64,000 nt of DNA, taken from Effrenium voratum (lineage: Eukaryota; Sar; Dinophyceae; Suessiales; Symbiodiniaceae). This document shows positions 40,528 to 52,503 of the stretch, one piece after another. A program made the translations under genes and the position numbers. The notes beneath the pieces were generated by a model, which was given only the letters and a program-made list of their open reading frames with translations, did no database searches and was not told the origin of the DNA. The DNA lies in assembly GCA_963377175.1 (NCBI GenBank), contig CAUJNA010003046.1, positions 1 through 64,000 on the forward strand. The letters are read 5' to 3'. Positions within the stretch are counted from its first letter, which is position 1. Each line of letters opens with the position of its first letter.

Positions 40528-40870
40528 GGAGTTGAGTTTCCATTTGTTTAGTATTGCTTATTGCTGGAGCTCCCTTTTGAGATCTGGAATTGAGTTTCCA
40601 TTTGATTTAGTATTGCTGGGGCTTCCTTTTGAGATCTGGAATTGAGTTTCCATTTGATTTAGTATTGCTGGGGCTTCCTTTTGAGATCTGGAATTGAGTT
40701 TCCATTTGATTTAGTATTGCTGGGGCTTCCTTTTGAGATCTGGAATTGAGTTTCCATTTGATTTAGTATTGCTGGGGCTTCCTTTTGAGATCTGGAATTG
40801 AGTTTCCTTTGATTTATTGAGCTTCCTTTTGAGATCTGGAATTGAGTTTCCATTTGATTTAGCTTCCTTT
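40528..40870 (+). repeat. 52-bp tandem repeat, about seven copies
   Basis: GATCTGGAATTGAGTTTCCA begins at 40581, 40633, 40685, 40737 and 40789 (52-bp period), with a shortened 44-bp unit before 40833 and a diverged first unit. Each full unit continues TTTGATTTAGTATTGCTGGG. The minus-strand peptide repeat is a consequence, not a gene. Confidence 0.9.
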
Positions 40871-41945
40871 GGGGGGTGGGGCCGATGGACCGCACTAATT
40901 AGGGGGGGATTATTAATTGGGGGTGTTAGGGGCCAATGTGGGGTGCTCTTTGAAACCTTCTAAACTTGATTTGTTTAGTAAAGAATTTAATAAGAAATCG
41001 ACCATCTCAGAACACTTTTTGTTTTGTGGTTTGGGCAGGCCCAAAAGTATCCACCAAGCTTCAAGATGAGAGTAGGAGGTGGAGATGAGAGCCCTAAGCA
41101 AGGCAGCAGCATGAAGAGAAAGGTACCAGAAGAAAGCATGAGCCCATTTGAGACAAAGCACCTTTTCAGCACACCATTCAGAGAAAGCATGGCAAGCAGC
41201 ATGAGTCGATTCAACATCAGCAGCATCAGCTAGCACCAAAAAACAGTTTACATTGTAATGAGCTCAAGAAGCAGTGGAGAAAATGAGATAGCAGCAGCCA
41301 TCTGGGGGAGGGACCGGTCTAATTGGGGGGGGGGGTTGTTTTGCATCATTTTTTATTTGGGGGGTATTTTCTGAGATATGAATTGTTTAGTATTGGGGGG
41401 GGTCAGCCCGACCGAACTAATAGGGGGGGGAATTATTAATACAGGGTCAACATTACTGGCTCGTGTTGCAAGCCTTGAAAAAGCAGGAAACGGATTGGTA
41501 GTGCTTATGCAGGCTTCCAAAGTTTGGACACTTTACCATGTGATCCAAAGGACAGGATCTGTTTGCTTTGTGTGACCCGCATTAGGGCATGAAAATTCAA
41601 CTGGCAACCCAAGGCGTATTATCCGCTTTGTGTCAGGTCCCTGAGTGCAAATCAGAGTTGGTCTCATGACTCGTGGGGATTCTGGAGGAATGAGCTGAGA
41701 TGGCGAGCTTGAATCGATTGCCAAGTTCCTGGGTTGTAGCAGATACCCTTTAACTGGTAGCAGCCGCCAAAAAACAACACAGCCACGAGGACATGCCATC
41801 GGTACTCCGTGGGATCCCAGGTGCATCTCTTCCTCTGGGGATTGGGCGCAGACCTTCTTCACCCGAGTGGGCCACTACAGGCGAGACGCGAGACTCGAGA
41901 CGGGAAGATATTCGAAAAAGTGGCGGTGGTGGTCAAAAATACGTT

Positions 41946-42056
41946 GGTGCATTTTGCTTGGATGTTAGGACTTGAACTTTTTGCCAACTAATGGGCTTTC
42001 CATTAAACAACTAGAAGTTAAACTTTTAGCAGGGGGGCAGAAAGCAACCGAGAATA
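41946..42056 (+). repeat. family H repeat, copy 1
   Basis: GGTGCATTTTGCTTGGATGT through TTTTGCCAACTAATGGG to GCAGAAAGCAACCGAGA; the second copy at 51173-51275 differs at roughly one position in ten. Confidence 0.75.
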
Positions 42057-42150
42057 GACCATCCAACCTATGGTTTCCTTCAAGGGAATCCCCTTCGGTT
42101 CATTCCCAACACCCGGAACGGTCATTCCCCACTGCATTACGCCAAAAAAG

Positions 42151-42216
42151 ATTGCCCTGATAAATGGGACTAAAATTTGCGGTCCATCTGGCGGTCTAAT
42201 TTTGACACACGCCCGA
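42151..42216. mobile_element. family B element, copy 2 (partial)
   Basis: ATTGCCCTGATAAATGGGAC, then TTTGCGGTCCATCTGGCGGT and TTTTGACACACGCCC; only the right part is preserved. Confidence 0.5.
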
Positions 42217-44103
42217 ATCAGTTGGAAACAGACCCTTCAAGTGGACATCGGCAAACACAAGAACAACATGGCTGGATTTATGCCACCAAATATGTTTGAG
42301 GGATTAATTTCCTCATTTTTGTTTTCTGGGATGTTGGTTCCCAGCTTTATTTTGAAGGCAACCATCCAAATAAGGGGTGAGAGCCATCCAGAAACAGGGA
42401 ACCTGCTGGTTCAGTGGCACCCTTCCGCTAACTCCCTTTTGTTTGACTCCAGCTGAACGGGATTTGTGTCCAAGCATTTTTGAGGGCATTCCCCTCTGAA
42501 AAAAAATCATAGTGACAGTGTTTTGTTTGGAGGGTTGTGGTTTTGGGTTTTTTTCAAGGCAAGCCAAAAGGAGCCACCGCGTTTGGGAGGGGATCCACTC
42601 AAGATACCGAGGCGCGAGCGGTGCCAGAAAGGTGATGTTAGAAGAACCCCACTAGGGGCATGGTGCTCGCCCAGTTTGTCATTTCTCAGGGAATCCCACC
42701 AGGTTGATCAATTTGGGCAGTCAACATTGCATTCGCTAGGCCAAGACCCTCAATGTTTGTATTAATTTTAGGGGGAGCGGGGAGCCGAATCGCTTGCGCG
42801 AGGCTGAAAGGCGGAAATCAGGTCTTCAGCCTCTGCCGCATCGTCATTGTGACCGGCAGGAATCGAAGCGAATCGCCGCGTTTGAGATTTCTTCGTATCT
42901 GTGTTCCTTTCCGGGTGAGTTTTTTTTTTTGGGGGGGGGGTACCCCGATTTTTGTGGGTTTGAAGGTAAACCACAAGAACCGACGCCATCTTTGGGGGGT
43001 CCAAAAAATGGCCACACACCCTGAAGGGTGATCTTCCCTTTGAAAGGCTCCGGACTGAGTCGACCTGAAAGGCTGGCACTAGGCACTCCCGCAGGACCCA
43101 CCAAATCCGCGTGCACATGGCCTCCATTGGACATCCCCTGGTCAGCGATGGCAAGTGCGCGCGGGGAAGGCTATGGATTTTAGTATGGTGGGCAGAGATT
43201 CCCCAAAAACTCTTCTGGCGGATCTGGGGAGAAGGCCGAAATATCCTTGGAACAGGCGCCATTTGGGGAAGTAGGCCGAAATAGGCCCTATGTAAGGGTC
43301 ATTACAAGGCTTTTGAGAGGCCTGATTTTGGGGTGTATGGACTTACTCTTTCAAAGTAGTGGCCTGTGTTGGGTTGCTTGTTTGACAGCATGGAGGCGGT
43401 TGGGTGGCTGAGCTTTTCAATAAAATCCAGAAGGAAACGACCATTTGAGGGAGGTTGCCAGGCTTGTTTTGGATGGATCCTTAACTTGGGAAAGCCAACC
43501 ACTCTACAGGTTCACTTTCACAACCGAAGACCATTGCCCAGTTTGATCATGGCAAAAAGAACAACAAGTGATGAGTCGAGCTAAAAAGCACCTCTGAATT
43601 CATTGTTCTACAGCAAGCCAAAAGGGGATGGATGATTTTGATACATCTTCCAGACCTATTGAGCACGGGCATGTGTCAAAAGGTGTTGTGGGATAGGAAA
43701 CCAACACTGGAGGTGTCCAATCTGGCTCCACTCGCGGCTTTGAATCCAAGCTTGCGCTTGTAACTTTCAGCGACCTCTACAGAACATATGGGGGGGATTT
43801 TTGTTGCCAGCCACAAAAAGAGAGTTGCCCAAACCGACCAACAAAAAAGCAGTGGGCTTACTTTGGGTGCCTAGAGTCCCCTCCCTATATTTTCAGTGTA
43901 GACGTAGTCCAGTGCTTTGCTCCTGTGTTTGGTTTCTTGCCTATCCATCTGGCCGAAGCAAATCCCCGTGAGATCGGAGCTGCGCCCGGTGGGTTTTTCC
44001 ACAACCCCTTAGGCTAAGCCCCCAAACACACCACCCGCCAACACACTGCTGTGGGGAGACTGGGGGAAGGCCACCATAGACCAACATTGGAGGTGTGGTT
44101 CTC

Positions 44104-44142
44104 TGTGTGTGTGTGTGCGCATGTTGTGTGTGTGTGTGTGTT
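44104..44142 (+). repeat. GT microsatellite
   Basis: Two GT runs separated by GCGCATGTT. Confidence 0.85.
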
Positions 44143-44968
44143 GGGAGGTGGTAGGAACATGTTTACGAGTTTCCGAAACCTCTTGGCTATCTCCCAGAAA
44201 CTCCTTTCCCAAAATTTTAGAGCTCATTTAGCACTGCACCTACCCCTGCTTTCCGGGCCAGCCAACCACTTTGTCATGTTGTTTTGTCAGAAATCTTGTG
44301 CGCGTTGCGGTCCGAAATGCCGCATGTCTACAGTTGGGAGGTACAACAGCAAGAACAAGACCGATCTGATGCGCGAGCCTTGGGCAAACCATTTGGGGCA
44401 CCCACGCGAGCTTCCGAACCTGCACGCGCAGGTCGATCTTTTGACCTTTGGGTCTTTAGATTGAAGTTCCAAAATCAACACCCTAGTGCCCATCTTCACC
44501 CTAGTGCCCATCTTCAACCTTGGTTTGAAGATGATTGAAACCCCAGTTGGGTGCTGGAAGATGAGCGCGAATCGGTGGCAGGGAGGGATGCCTTGAGTGC
44601 GCCCAGGGAACATCGACACAGATGGCCAGTTGAGATGAGGGATGGTCATTGAGAGCCTGCAACCTGTGTGGCCATGTATTTAAACACTTCACCCTGTTTT
44701 ATGAAAAGTCTATGCCAAAATCAGACTTATCGCCTAGAAACTTTTCGAAGGAGCATTGTAGCAAAGGGGCAGGTGGCTGTTGCATGTTTAAGCATGGGCG
44801 GAGTACGGCCAAAGAAGAAAACCGCGGGAGCTGTTTTCATTCTGCACGTCAAGGCTCGCCAAACGCGGTCCATGATCTAAAATCTATGACTTAAGTTGGG
44901 CCGAAGAAGATTTGACTTGAGCACGCACTACCGCATCTGCCATGGCTGAGGTCGCCCGGTCGGGTTGC

Positions 44969-45076
44969 TGGCTGGTGCTCAGTAGGGATGTAGGAATGAA
45001 CCCAGGTCGTGGTCCCCAAGAAAAGGACACCAGAAGGAACGGTTGATATACCGGGTCATTCCATTTCTCATTCCCT
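44969..45076 (+). repeat. family F repeat, copy 2
   Basis: CTGGCTGGTGCTCAGTAGGG, then AATGAACCCAGGT and GGGTCATTCCATTTCTCATT. The first block is the inverse of the sequence that follows the copy at 61709. Confidence 0.55.
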
Positions 45077-48000
45077 GCATCTCTCGCACCGGCACCCGGC
45101 TGGAAACGGGCGGCTTCCTGCAGGTGGTGCCCGCGGATGTTTCTGCACGCCTGGCGCCTGGGCTTCTACGACCTCTTCTACGCCTGGCAGGAGGCGGAAG
45201 CTTTGTAGCTGGTTTAATGGTTGGGTTTCAATTTAACCCACGAAAAGTGGGTCACATTTAGCAGAGCGGACACAGACGTCAATGGGGTTTGGGCCCAGTT
45301 CAGGTGGTTCGACGTTTTCTGTTTGTTGAGGTTGAGTGCTGTTGTGAGATTGTTGGAACCCACCCAGATGTACGGGTGTTCTGTCTTGACCCCAGTCGCA
45401 AACCAAACTGCAGGCCACTACTGAAAACTGCAGGTGCAGGATATCAAAACCGCAGGGGTAGGATGGCTGACCCGTTTTTTCGGTCCCAGGTACGTACAAG
45501 TAAGTATCTGTTTTTTAGACCGAAAGAGACATTTATGATAATGGACAGTTTGGTAGGGCGACTTGCTGTGATACCAAGGAAAATCCTCAAGGTGATGCAC
45601 TACTAATGGGAGCGGGAATTCCACTTTGATATTACAATAAGCTCAGGTGATATCCCCAACAGCATGCGGTGGTCTTTTTAGTGCTCCGCAGCCCTCGCAT
45701 CGCAGAACCCTGGTGGAACCCTGGTGGAACCCTGGTGGAACCCTGGTGGAACCCTGGTGGAACCCTGGTGGAACCCTGGTGGAACCCTGGTGGAACCTTG
45801 CCTGAGGGCCGCCCCGGACTATCTGGGCTGAGACCCCAAAGCTTTCAGCTGTTGGGGGAAAAATAGCTATTTTCCACAATGGGCGCATTTCCCAAAAGGA
45901 ACATGTCGGCCTTAGAAGATACACAAACAAGAGGGTTTTTGGAGCAAGCAGGGCAGGGTGCCTTTCCTGAGAAATTCGAACCCAACTAGAAAAGCACATG
46001 GTTTACAAGGGACTCCTTCTGGAAGAACATGTCAGGGGACTGATGCCTAAGGAAGTATTCGGGAGCTCGGGGCTTCTTTTTTTCAGGTCGGCGGACCAAA
46101 ATCCGGAATCTCTTCCATGGACCAACCAGGTTTTTGTTTGGGGCTCTCTGGCTGCTTTCTCGCTTCGATCCAACGGATTCCTTCCCAGTGCTCCAGTGGC
46201 AGTATCTTTGTCACGTAGGTCCCAAGCGTTTTTGGTTTCGAGGTCTCCTTTGGAGAGCCACAGACAGGGCTCCCCAAGGTGCCCAACTTGCTCACTCGGA
46301 ACCGGCTCTCCCGGCTCCGGGGCTCCCCTGTGGCTCAAGTCTAGGCATCAGGATCCCCCCACCTTCGATCGGGACCTCTTTTTCTGGGGTTCCAGGTCTC
46401 CGATTCTTCTGAAAACACTGAAGTTTCCTAGTGACTCTTCTCCTTACGATGAAGGCTTGCGATTAGGCAGTGGGTGGGCCTGTGGCTTCTTTCTGACAAG
46501 TGCAGGCCGACACAGCCTCATGCTATGGGTGTGATTGGAGATTCCGTGGCAGCAGCTGAGTTTTACAAGGAACCTGGGCTGTTGAAATGCAACACCAAGA
46601 CATGGGCCAACATCTTCAAGGAGCATTCCTCGAATGTGAAGAAGACGCGGTGCTGGCCTGGTGGTCCTTAGGCCGCCGAGAGGAGCACCCAGGCTGAGCC
46701 ATGATGGGACGAAATGACCAAGAGGTGGACGGCTTCAGAGGAAGCAGTCACAGGAACTTCAGGAAGTCTGCTGTGCACCAGAAAACAAATCCAAACTAGT
46801 TGGCTAACTGCTTGCAGACTTTCCAGAAAAAGTATACAGTTTCTTGGAATCCATGCCAGCCAGCCCCTCCCCTCCCCCAGCCCGCCCCTAGCCGCCCGCA
46901 GGTCAGAACCAGCCTGCCCTCGGACCTGCGCAAAGCGCTGAGGACCTCGGCATGTGGACCCCCCAAACGGCTCGGGTGTTAAGAAAGAAAAATGACAGCC
47001 TCCAAGAAGAACACACCCTTGGGTGGATTATGAGCCCCATTCACAAATTTGGTATCCACCCAACGTTTGTCAATAGTATAATAATTTGTAGGGAAATTAA
47101 TTCCACTGGCTGAAATGTGGGATTTATCTCGACTGAGTGGCACCTTGCCTTCTCAGGCCTTGTTTCTCTTGCCCTTTGATGCTTTGTGGGGGTTGCACAA
47201 ATCAAAACCTGCTCTCCAAAATGGTTGGACAAGCATCAGTGCTGTCCGCCAACGAATTCCCCAGTAAAGTTCAAACCCAACTTGTTGTCTTGGACACCAA
47301 AAAGGGATCCACCCTTTGTCCTTTCGGTGGGGCTCAAAGTGGAACATAGGCAACCGTGTTTCAGGTGCTGACAGCAACGACCCGACCACCAGACAAAGCC
47401 AGAGCAGCCTACACTGGTTTGGATTGTTGGGCATGGGAAGCCGTTTGATTTTGTTTTGTCCAACTAGGAAGAGACCCCTGAATCCAAAACCACCGAGGGT
47501 ACGTGGGGAGAAGCTGATTTGTTGAGTTAAAGCAACACTTGGTTTGGAAAGCAGGGTCCTGCCCTCAAATGTTGAGCCCTAAAGAATATAGCCGTTTCCA
47601 TTCAGGTTTGGGCGGAGGCACCTGGCAGAAACGAATCATTCCCGGGTCAGAACCCCGCACGAAAAGGGAGCAGTTTCATGTCTGATGAAATCCAAAAATG
47701 GACGAAGTGAGTCGTCCTGGTGGGACATGAGCCAAGTTGACGATTTCGGCTTCCCGTCCTTCAACTGTCTTTGTGTTTTCGACTGACCAGCAGACCAGTT
47801 CATCACTTTGATCTGAACCGCCCAGTGTCTAGTCTTCTTCCTCCACCTGCGTCAGGATGCTCTCGGAGATTAAGATCGACGTCATGCGGCCGGACGATCC
47901 CTCTTGCCGGTCGTGGGCCCGAGTCGGTTCGGGTCAATGGGCGTTTCCAAAGCCAGACCCATGAAACTTTTGGCTTGTTGGCTTCGCTCGACCTTTATTT

Positions 48001-48630
48001 CCTTTTGTTTCGCAGCTTGAGTTGCCGAGGTTCCAGGCGCCTTTGCGCCCGCTTAATTTTTGCTCGTGGATTTTGAGGGCGGCCCCCAAAAAGCTTTGAG
48101 TTAAGGACAGCCCAGTTCCAGAACCCCTAGCCAGTGAGTCGCACAGCACAAGGGCCGAATTGGGAAACCAACAGGCGTTGTGGGCACCCCGCAGACGAGA
48201 AAAGCTGCCTGGCTGGATCAAATCAGGCGCAAGGCTGGCCCAAGTGGACGCCTGACGCCGGCTAACTCAAGACGGCAATGTGTTTGCAGAGGTCGAGTTG
48301 CGAATAGTTCCAGGGTTACCAAATCAATCCTGCCCAGCGGATTAGGGGCTTGCCGGTCCCATGATTTCATCTGTTTCTAAGGATCAACTGACTGCTGGGT
48401 TCCTTTGGCGAAGTCGGGGCGGTGAAGGTGCGTTTCCATGGAACCTGATTGCGCAAACGAACCATCCACGTCAGTACCATTGTTCGACACAGGCCGATCC
48501 TTTACCAACATCAGGGACCCTAAAAGCAGCATGAGAGCAACAGTCAATGATTGCTGGCATTTACGGTAGTCAAGGGAATTGCATAGGGCAAATACCATCT
48601 AGAAATGGCTGGCTTACTCACCAAGAGAAA
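45077..48630. other. gene-free stretch
   Basis: Only short frames; apart from the 12-bp tandem at 45705-45796 nothing recognisable. Confidence 0.45.
45705..45796 (+). repeat. 12-bp tandem repeat, seven full copies
   Basis: GAACCCTGGTGG repeated head to tail from 45705, with a partial eighth copy. The WNPG-type peptide it would encode has no start context. Confidence 0.9.
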
Positions 48631-48720
48631 CATGGCAGTGGGTCAACATGAAAACCACCAGGGGATCGCAGGTTGTAGTCCAAGTTTCCATGTCATTTTG
48701 GGTTGACCCACAGCCACATG
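48631..48720. mobile_element. family B element, copy 3
   Basis: CATGGCAGTGGGTCAACATG at the left and the inverse GGGTTGACCCACAGCCACATG at the right (core shown), with ACCACCAGGGGATCGCAGG inside. Confidence 0.7.
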
Positions 48721-48747
48721 TCACTTGGAGGCACAATGAATATTACA

Positions 48748-48845
48748 CTCCCTCAGACCAACATGGAAGCTCCCCCAATTGGCCTTTGTAAATGGAACCA
48801 AGTCCTTTCCAAAGGGGTGGGAGCTTCCACGTTCATCTGGGGGAG
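48748..48845. mobile_element. family E short inverted-repeat element (98 bp)
   Basis: CTCCCTCAGACCAACATGG...AAGCTCCC (48748-48774) is matched by the inverse at 48819-48845 at 23 of 27 positions by eye. It directly follows a family B element. Confidence 0.65.
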
Positions 48846-48997
48846 GGTAACCGTGACGAGTTGGATTCTGGGGTCGGGCGCCCAAAACGCCTTTTCATCT
48901 CCCAGGGTGATCCATGCGAGCCGCCCTCAGGCAGGGAAAGAGAGATTTGGGGGTCGCGCCAAAAGGGGCAAAAGGGGTTGCCTCTTTTTGATGGAGT

Positions 48998-49108
48998 TGG
49001 GTCTGTCTTTTTTTGAGGGAGGGGCCCCCCCAAAAAATGCTGGGTTCCTTTTGAGTTTCCCCTAAAGCCGCCAAACAAGGGGTCCCCTTCAAAGAAAGAC
49101 ACCCCCAT
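48998..49108. mobile_element. family D element, copy 4
   Basis: TTGGGTCTGTCTTTTTTTGA at the left and CAAAGAAAGACACCCCCA at the right, with GGTTCCTTTTGAGTTTCCCC inside. Confidence 0.65.
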
Positions 49109-51172
49109 TTTTCCAGAATGAGGGGGTTATGTCGGTCTCCCTTTCAAGAAACAGCCCAACCTTGGCTCGTGCCCTCCCACGCACCCGTGCCCTGGAAATT
49201 TCAATGCGTTTGGGTTTAAGTTTACGTCGGGGACCCCTGGGTGTCCCAAACTACGTCCCAAGGCGATTTGAAACCAAAGGCGCAAACAAATTCTCTGAAC
49301 TGGGATAGCTCAAGGGAAACCACCGGCAAGCTCCGGGCCCCGTTGTTAGGGGAAAGTCCCCAATTTTCGCTCGGCGCCAAGACAGCTTTGTAGAAAGTCC
49401 CACCAAGTTTCGAGCGCTGTTTTTTTTAGGTGCCCAATTGTCTAGGCACCATTGAATCCTTTTCGTTGCCTCCTGAAACCCGCGCTACCGTTTGTTTCGA
49501 AGCACTACTCGATGGACTTGACGAGGCGTTGCAGCACCCAGCCACGAAGTCGGGCCAAACGGGAAAGCCTGCCTTCAGGCCCCGTTTCAGGTACCTGAAA
49601 TTTCAAGCTACCCTTAAAGTGGGACATCGCCCAGAATTTTTGGGGGCAATAACCCATGTTTAAGGGTAATTAGTTTGAGGGTCCAGGCAGGCGCCGCGAG
49701 TCGCGGCTCACACGATGTCCTCGCCAGGATGTGGGGACCAAGCGGAAGGCGGAAGCTTCCCCTCCGGAGGCCCTGGGGATCACAGGAATCCTCGTGAATC
49801 CACAAGAGGGACCTTGGATGCAAAACCGGTTCTTTGCGTCTTCCTCAACCTCCAGCCCCCACTACAAATCCCCCCCTGCCGCAGCTGGTTCGGAAGAGTT
49901 TTGTGGACGGCCAGGCTTCCCAAGACAAACACCTCCTTTTGTCAGGGATCTTGGTGAATTTCTCAAACTCTTTTGCGACCTCAAAAAGCCTTGGCTCGGG
50001 TGCATTCGGGACGTTTTTTTCCCCATAATTTGGTCCCTGGGGATGGATTCCTCGAGTATTTTGTACTCAGATTGGCCCAAAATTCACCCAACTGGGCCTT
50101 TTGGTGTGCCATGTTTGGACCACATTTAGTATCATTTAGTCCAGGTTCCAAAAGGTTGAGCTTGTATTTCCAGTTTTTTCGGGGCACGCGAGGAATCAAC
50201 CCCGGACCTGTGACAAATCTAGCGTGCAATCATCAAGTGCCCAAAAGGAAGACCACCTGTCGGGAGGGCACGTTTGACAGATCTTGTGGGGTAAATGCAT
50301 ATTCGCTATCTTGTACCAACCCAAGGAAATAAGGAGAATAACCGAGGGTTGTTGATCTATGGGTTGAACCCTGCTGGGAGCCGTTGATTGGCCTGCTTCA
50401 GTTTGGAACTCGGTTTAGGTCCTCATGACACCGATCTCTCCCTTGGGCAAAGCAGAGGAAGTGCAGAACAGGTTGCATCAAGAGCCCGCCCAGTCTGTGT
50501 GGGCTACGAAGGGCTGATTGAATTGCTTTCCCCAAAGCTGGCCTGTGAGGGTCCGCTGGTGCGCGATGTGTCAACCAGCGGGTTGCAAGTCAAAGAGGTA
50601 ACTATGACGTGCTGGTCCTTTGTTTCCACTTGCCCATGCTTCTTCCCCGCAGTTTACATTTTGTTGAAGGGCCTTGGCGCTTAAGGGAATCCGAGGGGAT
50701 GCTTGTCCCCTCCAAAAAATGTTGAATGACTTTGGCGCAGGGAATCCAAAGGAAATCACAAGTGGAGGGGACGGCAATCTTGAGAAATGCTCGCATCTTA
50801 CTGCGCCCGATCCACGTGGAGTGCTTGCTGGGGACCAAGCCCTGAAGAATCTCCCAACATATCGCACCAGTCGTCGCATGGGACCAACAAAACGGGCACA
50901 ACGAGTTCTATTACGCAACCCATCCTTGTGACAATGAATCGCCTTTAGTGATCCACTTGCATCGCTCTTTTAAGATGCATGCGTCGTGATTTCAAAGGTT
51001 CCGGATCCGATTCCAAGTCGAACACATTGGGCTTGATTGCACACGACACACAAAGCCAAGCATGAATAAGTAGATCACTAGGATATGTGCATAGCTAGGT
51101 CAACAAGTAGTCAGCCCACTCGAACAAATATTGAATAGTATCATAACATCCACAATAATCACTTTGATGCAT
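49109..51172. other. gene-free stretch
   Basis: Several open frames of 60-140 codons but none with consistent coding features; no family match seen. Confidence 0.4.
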
Positions 51173-51275
51173 TTTACTTGGATGTTAGGACTTCAACTTT
51201 TTGCCAACTAATGGGTTTTCGATTAAACCACTGAAAGTCAAGCTTTTAGCAGGGGAGCAGAAAGCAACCGAGATC
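51173..51275 (+). repeat. family H repeat, copy 2
   Basis: GATGCATTTTACTTGGATGT, TTTTTGCCAACTAATGGGTT and GCAGAAAGCAACCGAGATC, parallel to 41946-42056. Confidence 0.75.
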
Positions 51276-51556
51276 AGTATTTACATAGACACGAATAAAT
51301 CCCACGCACCTCAATGACCCGTTTTTTTTCCCCCCTTCCGCGGGAAGTGAGCAGCGCCTTGACGGCGCCATGGCCTGGCTACGCCTGGCTTGGGCCCAGG
51401 CACGGCGGGGGGGAGGCGGGAGGGGGCATGGTTTTTGGGAGCCGCGAGGGAAAATGGCTGTGGGTCAAGAATACTTCACTTTCAGGCAAGTCCAAAAAAG
51501 GGATGGCAAGGATCTATGGCGATCCAACCTGTTCCAACTTCAACTCTTGGTCTCCT

Positions 51557-51626
51557 CCATTTGGCTGTGGGTCAAAATTAAACCACCAGGGGACCGCAGA
51601 AATTAGTCCACGTTTCCTCATACCGA
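51557..51626. mobile_element. family B element, copy 4 (one end)
   Basis: CATTTGGCTGTGGGTCAAAA, ACCACCAGGGGACCGCAG and TTAGTCCACGTTTCCTCAT; the right inverted end is missing. A further solo end, AATGGCTGTGGGTCAAG, is at 51453-51469. Confidence 0.5.
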
Positions 51627-51908
51627 CTGCAGGTTTGGCCCACCCCCTGGCCAAAATAAACAAGTGTTCCTTTACCAGACTTCCCGGCGATGCAGGAGAA
51701 TCTTTGGGGCAGCTGGAAGTTGCCTGAAACAGCCTACAACTGCGCCACAAGATCCATTTACTTGAGTGTTGCAGGGCTGGCCATGAACCCCTTAGCAGGG
51801 TTGTTTTAGACAACTACGCATCGCACTGGCATATAGGTCCCCTTTATCCGCTTTACAAGAAAATTGCTTTTCTGGGGCTCGCATTCGACACTAGCACTGG
51901 GCAATGTA

Positions 51909-52503
51909 GGTTAGGAAGGATGATAATGTTGATATTCTTTTTGACCTGGACAATCGACACTTCCAGAAGGCATTAAGGAGTTACCTTATCGAGCATGCAC
52001 TTGCAGCAGTTGAGAGGACACACACGGACGAATGGAAAGGGGCTGGGCACGTTGATGTGGAGATGACTTGTCGTGCTCTTTGGAAACTGCCGGCAGAATC
52101 GACCACGATCCAGGTGCTTAAGCGCGTTTTGACCAATTCTTTCTACACTCTTCACAATCGATACGCCGAGCAACACGCCACGCACGCCGACTGTGAGAAT
52201 TGTGGCACTGAAATCTGGGACAATAGGCACATTATCTGGCAGTGTCCTATGTGGGCTCACGTCCGAAGTGAGTGGACCGCCCCTTGGGATCAATGGCAAA
52301 CTTGGCCTGATTGCGCGACTCATTTGATGATATGCACCCAGGAGATGCCGGGTGTTGTTAAGCGCAGTTGGCAACAATTTCAGTTGGACGTTGCAAAGTT
52401 GACGCTTTCAATTGCCATACATGATAGGCCGCAACAGCAGCGACATGAGTTGATCAACCTCCCTTGGCCATCCGGGACAATTGCCTGGTTTTTCATTTTT
52501 TAG
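51909..52503 (+). pseudogene. C-terminal remnant of a non-LTR (LINE-type) retrotransposon
   Basis: Frame open from just after a TAG near 51906 to the stop at 52503, without an initiating ATG. It reads FDLDNRHFQKALRSYLIEHA, later TLHNRYAEQHATHADCENCG and DNRHIIWQCPMW. The CxxC...H...C arrangement (CENC, then H and C about 10 and 15 residues on) is the zinc-knuckle-like tail that follows the reverse transcriptase domain of many LINEs. The catalytic reverse transcriptase is absent upstream, so this is a 5'-truncated fragment, as LINE insertions commonly are. Confidence 0.55.

Noticed and set aside
40528..40870. Regular repeats considered as a CRISPR array
   Set aside because: Units are contiguous with no unique spacers, no leader and no cas genes; the setting is eukaryotic.
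49109..51172. Several plus-strand open frames of 80-140 codons
   Set aside because: Overlapping frames on both strands are of similar length and none shows consistent coding composition or motifs.
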